From Rhodothermales bacterium (GTDB lineage: Bacteria; Bacteroidota; Rhodothermia; Rhodothermales; VXPQ01), in assembly GCA_951812335.1 (NCBI GenBank), contig OX638293.1, positions 2,056,731 through 2,120,730 of the forward strand: a stretch of 64,000 bases of DNA, given 5' to 3'. Below, one piece after another: positions 44,865 through 56,440 of the stretch. The notes under the pieces are model-generated. The model saw only the letters and a program-made list of their open reading frames with translations. It had not been told where the DNA came from and ran no database searches. Position 1 is the first letter of the stretch; each line of letters begins with the position of its first letter. Position numbers and translations under genes: made by a program.

Positions 44865-45875
44865 ATGCCGCACGTTCAGCAGAATACGCAGGTTCCCACA
44901 GTCCTCGAAGCGCTTCACACCTCCTACGATCGCCTCCGTTCAGAGATCGAGAAGGTCATTGTGGGGCAGAACGAGATCGTCCGCCACCTGTTCGTGGGTT
45001 TTCTCGCACAGGGGCATGTACTGCTGATTGGCGTTCCGGGCCTGGCAAAGACGCTGCTTATCCGGACGATTTCCCAGGCCACGAGCCTTAAATTCAGCCG
45101 CATCCAGTTTACGCCGGACCTGATGCCGGGCGACATCACGGGTACGGAAATCATCGAAGAAGATGTCTCAACGGGCCGGCGATCGTTCAAGTTCGTACAG
45201 GGACCTATCTTCGCCAATGTCGTGCTGGCGGACGAGATCAACAGAACGCCCCCGAAAACGCAAGCGGCCTTACTGGAGGCCATGCAGGAACATCACGTTA
45301 CCGCCGCCGGGGAAACGTACATACTTGACGAGCCTTTCTTCGTGCTGGCCACCCAGAATCCGATCGAGCAGGAAGGCACCTACCCCCTGCCGGAAGCCCA
45401 GCTGGATCGGTTTATGCTTAATCTGTGGCTCGACTACCCGGCTTTCGACGAAGAGGTTGCAGTGGTCCGCAATACGACCAGTGCGCGCGTCGCCGACATA
45501 AAGCCGGTTATGCATGCCCGGGAAATACAGGAATTTCAGCACTTCATACGGCAGATCCCCGTGACCGACAATGTGATTGAATATGCGGTCCGCCTCGCAG
45601 GACGCACGCGACCCGGAAGAGAAGGCGCCCCCGACTTCGTAACGAAGTACCTGAACTACGGAGCGGGGCCACGGGCATCGCAGTATCTCATCCTCGGCGC
45701 CAAAGCGCTTGCCGCCCTCGACGGACGCCTTTCGCCGCTCATAGACGACGTTCGCCGCATCGCCGTGCCCGTACTGCGGCACCGGATCGTGACGAATTTC
45801 AATGCGGAAGCGGACGAAATAACGCCTGTCGATATTATCGAGCGGCTACTCGACAGCGCAGACGACAGGTCGTAA
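44865..45875 (+). CDS. MoxR-family AAA+ ATPase
   Basis: MoxR ATPases act as chaperone-like remodelers, often paired with von Willebrand A-domain proteins. The 336-residue protein has Walker A at residues 56-63 (GVPGLAKT) and Walker B in VVLADEINRTPPKTQAALLE. The sensor-type segment is FFVLATQNPIEQEGTYPLPE, and the family's ARLDRF-like block appears as EAQLDRFMLNLWLDYP. The C-terminal lid domain follows. No VWA or DUF58 partner gene is next to it; the plus-strand run ends here. It starts 55 bases after surA and may be co-transcribed with the chaperone cluster. Confidence 0.93.
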   Translation: MPHVQQNTQVPTVLEALHTSYDRLRSEIEKVIVGQNEIVRHLFVGFLAQGHVLLIGVPGLAKTLLIRTISQATSLKFSRIQFTPDLMPGDITGTEIIEEDVSTGRRSFKFVQGPIFANVVLADEINRTPPKTQAALLEAMQEHHVTAAGETYILDEPFFVLATQNPIEQEGTYPLPEAQLDRFMLNLWLDYPAFDEEVAVVRNTTSARVADIKPVMHAREIQEFQHFIRQIPVTDNVIEYAVRLAGRTRPGREGAPDFVTKYLNYGAGPRASQYLILGAKALAALDGRLSPLIDDVRRIAVPVLRHRIVTNFNAEADEITPVDIIERLLDSADDRS

Positions 45876-45939
45876 TACAAACAGGGCAAGCAGGTCGTCC
45901 GGTAAAGACAGGAGATATACCCGGATTGCCTTCGCACCC

Positions 45940-48351
45940 CTATCCTCCGTCCGGTAGTATAGGCTCCTCTACGGTGTGGGCGGCATCTCCGGGTATGATT
46001 TCTTCTTCCCCTGCGGCCGCAACCACATCCTCCTCCCCATCCTGATCCGGATACCGGATGCGTATGTGGTAAATACCGAGCAATATGGATAAAAAGGTTC
46101 GCTTTATTTGTGTCAGATCACGGAACGTCAAATCCGTATCGTCGAGTTGCCCGTCTGCAAGGCGTCCCGCAACGATGTCCTCAATGAGTGTTTCAAGACG
46201 GCGATGCGTAGGGTCGGTAAGACTGCGGCTTGCCGCCTCCACGGAATCGGCAAGCATCAGGATTCCCGTCTCTTTCGTGTTTGGACGCGGGCCATCGTAC
46301 CGGAACTCGGATTCAAGGATCTCCGGCTCGCCTGCTTTGTGTCGATCGAGCGCCTGCCGGTAGAAAAATTCGATTCGGGATGTACCGTGATGCATGGAAA
46401 TGAAATCCAGTACACGCTCCGGCACATTGTGTTCTCTACCTTTCTCCAGCCCCTCCTTCACGTGCGACGCGATAATCAGTACGCTCATCCGGGGCTTCAA
46501 ATCCTGATGTGGGTTGACGCCCGAAAGCTGGTTTTCGACGAAGTAGTTCGGCTTGGCTATTTTGCCTATATCGTGGTAAAGCGCTCCGACACGCACCAGC
46601 AAGGTATTGGCTCCGATCGCATCCGCAGCGGCCTCGGAAAGATTTGCAACCTGGAGGGTATGATTGAACGTACCGGACGCCTCCAGCGACAATTGCTTGA
46701 GGAGCGGATTGTTCATGTCGGAAAGTTCGACCAGGGTCAGATCGGTGGTAATGCCGAATGCGCGCTCGGCAATCCACAGCAACGGATAGGCAAGCAGAAG
46801 CAGAAATGCGCTGATGCCTGCGGGCAGCATGTCGGCAAAAAATACTTGCAAGGATTCTCCGAAGAAGATAGCCGATGCCGCAAGGACCACCAGGTACCCG
46901 AGGAAAACCATGCCTGCACTGATGAAAAATTGCCGTCGATTGCGGATGTCGCGAACACTGAACACACCAAGGGCGGACGCCAGGAAGGTAGCGAAGGTGA
47001 ACTCGAAATTATAATACAATAACTGGCCGCCCAGGAGAGCAAGGGTTAGTGCTGCAAAAATGCCGACGCGAGAATCGAAGATCACCGTGATCAGGACCGG
47101 GACAATGGCTACCGGCACGATGTACATGCGCAAAAACTCTACGCGAAGTGCGATGGCGAAGAGCCCAACCACAATGGCGAACAGAATGGCCAGCAGAAAC
47201 ATGCTCCGTTTCCTGGCGAAAATGGGCCGGCGCAACAGATACAAATACAGAAAGAAGAGAAAGTATGCCGCCAGAACGATGAGAAACTGTCCGAGGAGCA
47301 CTCTCCAGAGAATGTTCTCGCCGCCCCGCTCCTGCCACGCGCGTTCGAACGAGGTAAGATGCGCATACACATTCTCCGTAACCCGTCCCCCATCCTCAAT
47401 AATCGTTTCGCCTTCCGCAATCCGACCGCGCACCGGAGAAATGCGCTGTTCGAGGCGCTGGAGCTCGCGTATGGTTTCCGCGCGCAGATAGCTGAGCGAA
47501 GGCGTGAAAACGGCTCTGAAGAAGGCGTCTCCGAGGGCGACGGAAAGGCTGTCTTCGCTTTGCTGGAATTGTCGTTCGGCATAAGCGTATGCCTCGTCCA
47601 GACCATAGGTGTTGTCCTTGGCTCGAATCGTTTCGGTTCGGTTCGCGTCGTCTCGAACCACGATCCGGTCGGACAGAACACTATCTTGCGGCACATCCAG
47701 CACGCCTACGATCAGGAGCTGGGAAGCAATGCCCCAGGCCTGATTCAGAAGGCGTTCGTCCGGGCGGGACGTATCGATTCGAGGTTGCTCGCCCGACAGC
47801 TCGGGCATGCGCTCCGCATAGGCGTCGGACAGCAACCGCCACTGTTCGGGGGTGATTTTAAGACGAGCCGCCCGGCGCAAATCGAGATATTGGAGCGAAT
47901 CGGCTTCCGCTTCCGCCATCTCGCCAAGCAAGCGATGTACGCGATACCCTGTCCAGGCGTCAAAAACCTCGTCAAGTTGCCGGATCAGCGTGTCCCGATT
48001 CGCCGCCATGACCCCTTGCGCATCGGCCGAGACACGAAAATAAGGCGGCGTATTTTCCCGGAGCGCAGTCCTCTCGACTTCCAGTTCCGTCTCCGACTTG
48101 TAGATGGAGAAGTCAAAAGGGGCCACAACGGTTTCCCCATGCCATTCCTCCCCGATTTCCACCGTATACTGATACACATTGCTTCTCGGAAAAGCGGCCA
48201 GCGTCAGTAATACGAGAGCAAGTAAAATACCCCCGTTGTACATCCACTGGATTTGCCCGGACTTATCCAGGGAGGAAAGACCCTTCTCGAGGTTTCCCCC
48301 GACAGGCTGCGGTTTCTTCTTCCAGAGGCCGATGTCTCTCAATACTTTCAT
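45940..48351 (-). CDS. Membrane HD-domain phosphodiesterase, PgpH-like (7TM-HD)
   Basis: The start at 48351 (MKVLRDIGLWKKKPQPVGG) gives 803 residues. Order: one N-terminal transmembrane segment, an extracytoplasmic domain of about 270 residues (residues 60-330), then a block of about seven transmembrane helices (LLGQFLIVLAAYFLFFLYLY onward) and a C-terminal HD domain. The HD domain begins SGTFNHTLQVANLSEAAADA and has GALYHDIGKIAKPNYFVENQ, IIASHVKEGLEKG and ISMHHGTSRIEFF, with the metal-binding HD pair. Known PgpH proteins hydrolyse c-di-AMP. Activity here is inferred from architecture; a c-di-AMP cyclase gene is not in the window. It is transcribed convergently with the MoxR gene. Confidence 0.92.
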   Translation of the reverse strand: MKVLRDIGLWKKKPQPVGGNLEKGLSSLDKSGQIQWMYNGGILLALVLLTLAAFPRSNVYQYTVEIGEEWHGETVVAPFDFSIYKSETELEVERTALRENTPPYFRVSADAQGVMAANRDTLIRQLDEVFDAWTGYRVHRLLGEMAEAEADSLQYLDLRRAARLKITPEQWRLLSDAYAERMPELSGEQPRIDTSRPDERLLNQAWGIASQLLIVGVLDVPQDSVLSDRIVVRDDANRTETIRAKDNTYGLDEAYAYAERQFQQSEDSLSVALGDAFFRAVFTPSLSYLRAETIRELQRLEQRISPVRGRIAEGETIIEDGGRVTENVYAHLTSFERAWQERGGENILWRVLLGQFLIVLAAYFLFFLYLYLLRRPIFARKRSMFLLAILFAIVVGLFAIALRVEFLRMYIVPVAIVPVLITVIFDSRVGIFAALTLALLGGQLLYYNFEFTFATFLASALGVFSVRDIRNRRQFFISAGMVFLGYLVVLAASAIFFGESLQVFFADMLPAGISAFLLLLAYPLLWIAERAFGITTDLTLVELSDMNNPLLKQLSLEASGTFNHTLQVANLSEAAADAIGANTLLVRVGALYHDIGKIAKPNYFVENQLSGVNPHQDLKPRMSVLIIASHVKEGLEKGREHNVPERVLDFISMHHGTSRIEFFYRQALDRHKAGEPEILESEFRYDGPRPNTKETGILMLADSVEAASRSLTDPTHRRLETLIEDIVAGRLADGQLDDTDLTFRDLTQIKRTFLSILLGIYHIRIRYPDQDGEEDVVAAAGEEEIIPGDAAHTVEEPILPDGG

Positions 48352-48467
48352 AGCGGGACCGTCCGGGAGCGAAACGAGGTATGGGGTCGCAGCAAGGGCG
48401 CCTCCCGATCGAAGCAGGACCTGGCAACGCAATGCGGTGCATCTTCGACTCGGGCATGCAACAGTTC

Positions 48468-50015
48468 CTATCTATGCCGCAGGGCAAGCAGGGATCCCAA
48501 AACAAGATGAAGGCCCGCCCCGATAGCCGTATACCAGGGCCAGGCTATAGCACGGAGTCCCTCCCGGGCCACAACGTCGTCGCCGGGCATGAACGAAACA
48601 ATCCACCCATCCTGAGGGTGATGCCAGACAGAAAAAATCACCCAGACCATGACGATAACCGTAGTCGCAAACGAAAGCACGGCATCCGTCTGGTTCGTGG
48701 CCTTATTGAAAAACGCCAGCAGGAAAACTCCCAGTAGCCCGCCGTACGTGAACGAGGCAATGGCAAGCCCCAGTTCGACCACCGGATTTTCGCGATCCTC
48801 GAAAAGCGTGGCGAAGAAAATGAATACGATGCCCCAGAATACGGTAAAGAGACGGGATACAAGCAGGGATCGTGCTGCCGGCATCGCCTTGCCGCGGATA
48901 CGCCCAAACCACGGGATACGCTCGAACAGGTCGAAGACCGAGGACGAAGCCAGGGAATTGAGCGACGACGATAACGTACTCATGGCCGCCGCCACAATAC
49001 CGGCCAGCAGCAAGCCGGATACACCCGGCGGCAATCCCTCGATGATGAACTTCGGAAAGATTTCGTCGCCTCGGGCAAGGCCCAGATCGGCTATGGAAGC
49101 CCCTCCGTAGTAGCTCCAAAGCAGCAATCCCACCAACAGAAAGAGAGCAAACTGGAATATGGCCACCATGGCAGAACCGATGAGCGCCTTTTTGCTATCC
49201 TGCTCATCCCGACAGGTAAGCAGGCGCTGCACAATGAGTTGATCCGTACCGTGCGAAGCCATGGAAAACACAGCCCCGCCCACCACAGCGGTTACAAAGG
49301 TATACGGGGACGTGAGCCATGTCGAGAAGGACTCGTTCGACGCCAGATACAGCATCCGGGTCTTACCGGCTTCCGCGGCCTGGACCCACCAATCGCCGGG
49401 CGCTTGCCCCAACAATACAATCACCGCCACAAAGGCCCCGCCAAGGTACACGGCCATCTGGACGACATCCATCCATACCACGGCCTTGATACCCCCTATC
49501 AACGTGTAGACAATGGTGAACAGTGCAATAACGGCAATAATAGATGCGTAGGATATATCCAACCCTGCCGAGTCCGCAATCACCTTCAGGGGAATGGCCG
49601 TAGCGAAGAGGCGTACCCCGTCGGCGAGCAGGCGGGTGACAAGAAACGTCACCGAGGCCGTGCTCCGCATGACGTCCCCGTACCGGGTACCGAGCAAGGC
49701 ATAGGCCGTGGCCAGTTCTCCCTGAAAGTATCCTGGGAGAAAAAACATCGACACGGCTATTCTGCCCAGCAGGTAGCCGAAGGTCAGTTGCAGGAATATC
49801 AGACTGCCGCCGTACGCCACCGCCGGAATGCCAATCACGGTCAGCGTACTCGTTTCGGTGGCCACCACGGAAAAACAGACCGCCCACCAGGGCAAATCCC
49901 TGTTGCCGAGAAAATAATCCGCGGTGCTTTTTTGCCGCCCTCCGGCTTTGATACCGAATGCGGCCACACCGGCGAGATACAGGACGATAACGACGTAATC
50001 GAGAGTGGTCAGCAT
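48468..50015 (-). CDS. Sodium:solute symporter (SSS family)
   Basis: This 515-residue inner-membrane transporter takes up a solute with sodium. It has the family's roughly 13 transmembrane helices. It begins MLTTLDYVVIVLYLAGVAAF and continues with GNRDLPWWAVCFSVVATETS, a hallmark of the family's first helices. LGTRYGDVMRSTASVTFLVT and IGGIKAVVWMDVVQMAVYLG are further family blocks. The segment LLAGIVAAAMSTLSSSLNSLASSSVFDL marks the sodium-binding part. The substrate is unknown; relatives carry sugars, sialic acid or inositol. It starts 11 bases after the ligA stop. The gap to the pgpH-like gene is 116 bases. Confidence 0.92.
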   Translation of the reverse strand: MLTTLDYVVIVLYLAGVAAFGIKAGGRQKSTADYFLGNRDLPWWAVCFSVVATETSTLTVIGIPAVAYGGSLIFLQLTFGYLLGRIAVSMFFLPGYFQGELATAYALLGTRYGDVMRSTASVTFLVTRLLADGVRLFATAIPLKVIADSAGLDISYASIIAVIALFTIVYTLIGGIKAVVWMDVVQMAVYLGGAFVAVIVLLGQAPGDWWVQAAEAGKTRMLYLASNESFSTWLTSPYTFVTAVVGGAVFSMASHGTDQLIVQRLLTCRDEQDSKKALIGSAMVAIFQFALFLLVGLLLWSYYGGASIADLGLARGDEIFPKFIIEGLPPGVSGLLLAGIVAAAMSTLSSSLNSLASSSVFDLFERIPWFGRIRGKAMPAARSLLVSRLFTVFWGIVFIFFATLFEDRENPVVELGLAIASFTYGGLLGVFLLAFFNKATNQTDAVLSFATTVIVMVWVIFSVWHHPQDGWIVSFMPGDDVVAREGLRAIAWPWYTAIGAGLHLVLGSLLALRHR

Positions 50016-50026
50016 GCGATGGCGGT

Positions 50027-52189
<2,163 letters not shown>

Positions 52190-53311
52190 CTATCGTGGGA
52201 TGGAAGAGAACCAGGAGCTAAGTGCGTCACGAGTCAGAAGCACCTTGTCTTCACCGGTCGGTCGAGATAAAGGATAGGTTATGCCTTCCACCTGTACCGT
52301 AACGCTATCGAGCTGCTGCTCCAGTACGATGCTATCTGTCATGCGGAACGTCATCGCATCGCCGCGATCTATCCAGTACGGGCGGCGCAGGTCGCTATCC
52401 AACGTCACCCGGATCGGCGCCACGCTACCCTTGTCCGCCACGATCGCGATGTTCAGCGTATCGGGAAGGGATCGTATGGGTATATCGATCGCCGGAACCG
52501 TGGCATCGGCCATATCCTCCACCGGAGCGACTCGCGTCAGCCCCCAGATGCCCAGTCCGACGACTACAACGAGCACGCCAAGAAATATCCACCGGGGATC
52601 CGCTGCGCCAGCGATGCCCGATCCGGCAGATTCCTGCGTGTCTGCGCCTATTGAAAGTGTGGCCCCGAGGGAAGCCCTGGCAGAAGCCCTTCGGGTAGAA
52701 GGCGCCTTGGGCGATAAGATTTTTCGGACGGCGGATGTCTTCTTTAATGGGATTTCCCGGACAGCAGGTTGTTCGGTAGACAAAACCGCCGAAACAGTCG
52801 CTGCGGAATCGGCCGCTTCGGAATCGGTCGCCGCGGAATCGCTCTGCCGGGTTGGTTCAGCGGATTCTTCATGCGGGATTTTGGCGGACTCCCGCTCGGT
52901 CTGTGTTGAAGGAATCGCCTCGGTTACCTGATCCGATCCGGGAGCGGCGGGTTCCTTGCCGCCTGTTCGCTTCTTTTGCTTCGGGCTCTCTTCCCGATGT
53001 TCCACCCCGGACTCGCCCAGATACGCTCTGGCCAGCGAGCCGGTATATCGCCCCTTCATCGCCAATTCGAACGCCTCCAGCGCCATCTCCACATCCAGGT
53101 TCAGATGCTCTGCGTATCCACGCACGAAGAGCCGGAGATATACCCTGTTGAACCGGGAATGACCGATAAGCGCATCGTGCTCGAAGCGCTTGATCAGGTC
53201 GTACGCTATCTTGGTGGCGTCGTGTATATCGGTCAAAGAAACGCCGCGATCTCTGCGGATACGACGCAGGTCCCGGGCAAAGCGTGTTCCGCGTTCATCT
53301 TCGCCAGACAT
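52190..53311 (-). CDS. RodZ-like helix-turn-helix membrane protein
   Basis: RodZ links the actin-like MreB to the membrane to guide cell shape. The 373-residue protein has an N-terminal Cro/CI-type HTH domain (FARDLRRIRRDRGVSLTDIH; residues 9-75), a low-complexity middle rich in Ser/Ala/Glu (100-240) and a single transmembrane helix (WIFLGVLVVVVGLGIWGL). A C-terminal region follows (VRVTLDSDLRRPYWIDRGDA-like), where the DUF4115 domain sits in RodZ. The layout fits RodZ, but MreB is not nearby. The ligA start lies just downstream. Confidence 0.82.
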   Translation of the reverse strand: MSGEDERGTRFARDLRRIRRDRGVSLTDIHDATKIAYDLIKRFEHDALIGHSRFNRVYLRLFVRGYAEHLNLDVEMALEAFELAMKGRYTGSLARAYLGESGVEHREESPKQKKRTGGKEPAAPGSDQVTEAIPSTQTERESAKIPHEESAEPTRQSDSAATDSEAADSAATVSAVLSTEQPAVREIPLKKTSAVRKILSPKAPSTRRASARASLGATLSIGADTQESAGSGIAGAADPRWIFLGVLVVVVGLGIWGLTRVAPVEDMADATVPAIDIPIRSLPDTLNIAIVADKGSVAPIRVTLDSDLRRPYWIDRGDAMTFRMTDSIVLEQQLDSVTVQVEGITYPLSRPTGEDKVLLTRDALSSWFSSIPR

Positions 53312-53671
53312 ATATGAAATACTCTGTGCTTGAATGCGCTGTAGAATATCTGCCGGAGACCCGACAGGCCAGCCCCGGCATGGGAGAAAGTTGAAATGCC
53401 TGCCGGGAGACCTTCCAGGGGCCGCTACCGACCACGAACCGGAAAGATATAAAAGCAGGAGTGCATGGAAAAGCGAAACCGGGAGAAAGATGCGAATTAT
53501 TGAAGGGGCAGGGGGTGTAAACGGTCATTTCAGCGGACATACCCTGATAGGAAGGCGACATTGCTACACGTGCTTGCAGCAACGCCATGCCTAATGAACC
53601 AATCACCCCTCTGTGCGTAGGGATGTATTTTGGCGGTTTTACTTTTTTCAAGGATATTCAAACCGCCACCC
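53312..53671. other. Gap upstream of tRNA-Lys, no gene seen
   Basis: This 360-bp stretch separates the RodZ-like start and the tRNA gene. I see only short unconserved reading frames and no repeat element. It must hold the promoters of both divergent genes, but I cannot point to one with confidence. Confidence 0.4.
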
Positions 53672-53745
53672 AGGCCCGTAGCTCAATTTGGCAGAGCAAC
53701 TGACTCTTAATCAGTGGGTTGGGGGTTCGAGTCCCCCCGGGCCTA
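53672..53745 (+). tRNA. tRNA-Lys (anticodon CTT)
   Basis: The 74-base sequence folds as a cloverleaf. The acceptor stem AGGCCCG pairs with CGGGCCT (discriminator A). The D arm is GCTC AATTTGGCA GAGC. The anticodon arm ACTGA CTCTTAA TCAGT has anticodon CTT, reading AAG (Lys). The T arm is GGGGG TTCGAGT CCCCC. The CCA end is not encoded (the next bases are CACG), so it is added after transcription. Confidence 0.95.
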
Positions 53746-53987
53746 CACGATTCCTTTCCGGCGCGTCCGCCCCGTGCACCCTCGCCTCTTCAGAGCGCCT
53801 TCCGACAGGTTATCCGCTTCGCTTGGCCCCTTTCCGTTTACCCCCGTGCGTCTCGCACTCGCCCTTGCAGGGATCCGGCAACCCTTATCCGCCCAGCAGC
53901 GTAACTCCGTCAAGTTTCGGACTTAATCGGAGTATCCTAATACATACAAGGCACTAATCAATTTGGCCAGTAAAAAACTGTAATGCC
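53746..53987. other. Gap between tRNA-Lys and the K+ channel gene, with repeat fragment
   Basis: No convincing gene is seen in this 242-bp stretch. A degraded end of the intergenic repeat family occupies about 53911-53938. The rest is pyrimidine-rich on the plus strand and shows no hairpin followed by a T-run. Confidence 0.4.
53911..53938 (-). mobile_element. Terminal fragment of the repeat element, copy G
   Basis: CAAGTTTCGGACTTAATCGG with AGTATCCT following matches the outer end of the family in reverse orientation, with a few substitutions. The core palindromes are absent, so it is a remnant. Confidence 0.65.
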
Positions 53988-54911
53988 CTACTTCAGCCTC
54001 TCCAATGCACGATTGCCCTGCCCCAGCGATTCCCCGCAGAAAACGCAATAGACGGCGTCGGGAAGCCGAGTCTCTTGTCTACAGGCCGTGCACTCCTTCC
54101 ATGCGGACGCCCCCCCGTAGAACCGCCCGACTTCCACGCCGACAATGCCTGTCGGGACGGCAATAATGGCGTAGCCGGTGAACATCAATAGCACCGCCAG
54201 CATTTGACCAAGGGGCGTCAACGGCGCAATGTCCCCATATCCGACGGTGGTCACCGTCACAATAGCCCAGTACACCCCGCGAGGAATGCTCGTAAAACCC
54301 GCATCGACCCCCTCGATGACATACATGAGCGACCCTGCAATCACGACGATCGTGGATACGGCCAGCATAAAAACCATAATCTTGCGGCGGCCCGCCCGCA
54401 AAGCCTTGTACAGCACATCTTCCGCTCCAAGAAACCGCACTAACTTGAGCACGCGAAACACCCGCAAGACGCGCATCACCCGGATCGTAAGTAGAAATCG
54501 ACCCGGCGGGAACAGGATACTGAGAAACGTCGGCAGAATGGCGAGAAGATCGACCAGACCGAAGAAACTTGTCGCATAACGCCTGGCATTCCGGGCGCTA
54601 TAGAGCCGCAGTCCGTATTCCACCGTAAAAAGGATGGTAAATATCCACTCGAGGATAGCCAGTTCGGCGCCCCACTGCTCGGATATGGCGACCACGCTGT
54701 CCAGCATGACCGCCACGATGCTCAACAGAATCGCTATAATGAGCACTACATCGAAAAAATGTCCCGCCGGAGTGTCGTTTCCGAAAATGATTACCCCTGC
54801 GCGATCCCGGAACGGCGAACGCCGAGGCGCAGCGGGTGCACTACGAACGTCGGATGCGGAAGACGAATCGGAAGTATCGGGCATATCTGTTACGTTATTT
54901 GTATCGGACAT
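53988..54911 (-). CDS. Voltage-gated potassium channel with C-terminal zinc ribbon
   Basis: This 307-residue inner-membrane ion channel has six transmembrane segments. S1 is near VVLIIAILLSIVAVMLDSVV. S4 carries regularly spaced arginines (RVMRVLRVFRVLKLVRFLG). The pore helix leads to the K+ selectivity filter in VTVTTVGYGDIAPLTP, followed by S6 (LMFTGYAIIAVPTGIVGVEV). After S6 the tail holds two CxxC pairs, CTACRQETRLPDAVYCVFCG, a zinc-ribbon-like motif. The N-terminal 45 residues are polar. The adjacent Ca2+/Na+ antiporter gene, on the same strand 63 bases upstream, suggests a common role in ion balance. Confidence 0.9.
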   Translation of the reverse strand: MSDTNNVTDMPDTSDSSSASDVRSAPAAPRRSPFRDRAGVIIFGNDTPAGHFFDVVLIIAILLSIVAVMLDSVVAISEQWGAELAILEWIFTILFTVEYGLRLYSARNARRYATSFFGLVDLLAILPTFLSILFPPGRFLLTIRVMRVLRVFRVLKLVRFLGAEDVLYKALRAGRRKIMVFMLAVSTIVVIAGSLMYVIEGVDAGFTSIPRGVYWAIVTVTTVGYGDIAPLTPLGQMLAVLLMFTGYAIIAVPTGIVGVEVGRFYGGASAWKECTACRQETRLPDAVYCVFCGESLGQGNRALERLK

Positions 54912-54974
54912 GTCGGATGAACGAAATGGGAAAGTGAGCCGAGAATACCGAATAGACCTCGGTGGAAGCTACGT

Positions 54975-56087
54975 CTACCTGTCTGGCACGATCCTTCTTC
55001 GCTGACGGGCGGACAAAATATAAAATGCGGCTGTACCGAGAGCGACCAGCACCAGCGGCGCTACAAAATACAATGCAGCCCACCCGTTTTTCACGAAGGA
55101 AATACCTGTGCCTGCATCCGCACCGGCGGCCAGCAAAAGACAGACCGTATACGCCGCATAATACGCCGCGAGCATTCCTCCTTCCCAGCGGGATATCTTT
55201 CCACCCGTGAAGAAGAGAGGCAAACACGCCAGCGACACGAACGCCATAACCGGCAGGTCGAATCGAATGACTTCCGCAGAAAGCGCAATGCCGCCGGCAG
55301 ACAACGCGCCTGCCGACCCCAGCACCCCCAGCAGATTGAAAAGATTACTCCCGATCACATTCCCTACAGCGATCTCGCGTTCGCCTCGAAGGGTAGCTAC
55401 GACAGATGTCGCCACCTCCGGCAAAGAGGTTCCCGCAGCCACCAGGATAAGACCAACGACCAGATCGCTTACGCCGAGGCTTGCGGCAATCGCCGTGGCC
55501 CCGCTCACAATCCATTGCGAAGCGGGAATGAGAAGGAAAAAGCCTGCTGCCAGGAAAACCACGTCCCGGGGACGCAAAACAGGTCTGGATCCGGCGCCCG
55601 CCGCAATGTTTACGTCTGAAGCCTCCTCCTGCGTTGTTCCTTCCTGCCGCCCTACCCAACATATCTTCCATGCGATATACGCTACGAGCACGAGGCAGAG
55701 AACTGCTCCCTCCAGCCTGCCTAGACGGTGATCCATTCCCAGCCATAAAACCGCCGCCGATGCCCCAATCATCCAAAGCAAATCGGTGCGCAGCATCCGC
55801 TGCGTAGCGACAAGCGGCGCCGCCAACGCCGAAACGCCCAGAATGAAAAGCGTATTGAAAATGTTGCTGCCCACCACATTGCCGACGGCAATAGCAGTCT
55901 CTCCGGACAGCGCAGCCTGGAGCACCACGGCGAATTCCGGAGCGCTGGTGCCCAACGCCACGACAGTCAGACCCACCACTAGCGGAGCCATACCCAGGGC
56001 TCGCGCCAGCCGCGAGGCTCCCCGCACAAACAATTGGGCCCCGCCAATCAGCAAGACCATACCGGCAATACATTGCAGATAGGCCAT
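54975..56087 (-). CDS. Calcium/sodium antiporter (CaCA family)
   Basis: This inner-membrane exchanger extrudes Ca2+ in return for Na+ or H+. The start at 56087 (MAYLQCIAGMVLLIGGAQLF) gives 370 residues; an open frame extends upstream without similarity. Two inverted homologous halves carry the alpha repeats. The first has LTVVALGTSAPEFAVVLQAA and AVGNVVGSNIFNTLFILGVS. The second has LILVAAGTSLPEVATSVVAT and AVGNVIGSNLFNLLGVLGSA. About ten transmembrane helices are expected. The potassium channel gene follows in the same direction. Confidence 0.93.
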   Translation of the reverse strand: MAYLQCIAGMVLLIGGAQLFVRGASRLARALGMAPLVVGLTVVALGTSAPEFAVVLQAALSGETAIAVGNVVGSNIFNTLFILGVSALAAPLVATQRMLRTDLLWMIGASAAVLWLGMDHRLGRLEGAVLCLVLVAYIAWKICWVGRQEGTTQEEASDVNIAAGAGSRPVLRPRDVVFLAAGFFLLIPASQWIVSGATAIAASLGVSDLVVGLILVAAGTSLPEVATSVVATLRGEREIAVGNVIGSNLFNLLGVLGSAGALSAGGIALSAEVIRFDLPVMAFVSLACLPLFFTGGKISRWEGGMLAAYYAAYTVCLLLAAGADAGTGISFVKNGWAALYFVAPLVLVALGTAAFYILSARQRRRIVPDR

Positions 56088-56440
56088 ACGCTCGGGTGTA
56101 TTCTCGATCCGGAATGGTTGTAAACATACAGATTTTTTTAAAGGAGCACACGCTTGTCCGAAACCGTCCTTCAATATCCATATGGAATACTGTATCTTGC
56201 GACCGCTCAATGAGCATCGCTCGTCAATAGATCCGGATATCCCGGGCGAGACTACTTTGGCGCGTTGTATCCGGAACTCCCCGATCTCCCGGTATCCTGT
56301 ATTTTATGCCATCGCCAGACAATGCAGCAAATCCCGGGATAAAAGAAAGAAAAACAATAAGGATCTTGCGGACAGCATTCGGGCGCGGTAGCTTGCCCTG
56401 CATGTCTTTCGCCAGAGAAACCTCACATCCTCCCTTATCC
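56088..56440. promoter_or_regulatory. Divergent promoter region
   Basis: This 353-bp gap lies between the antiporter and DUF3500 genes, which are transcribed divergently. I see no gene, repeat copy or clear hairpin. The ATG of the DUF3500 gene is at 56441; the open frame before it (from 56306) shows no similarity to that family and no signal peptide. Confidence 0.4.

Noticed and set aside
53295..53651. 118-codon minus-strand frame upstream of the RodZ-like gene
   Set aside because: It overlaps the RodZ-like gene's start in another frame and has no recognisable motif.
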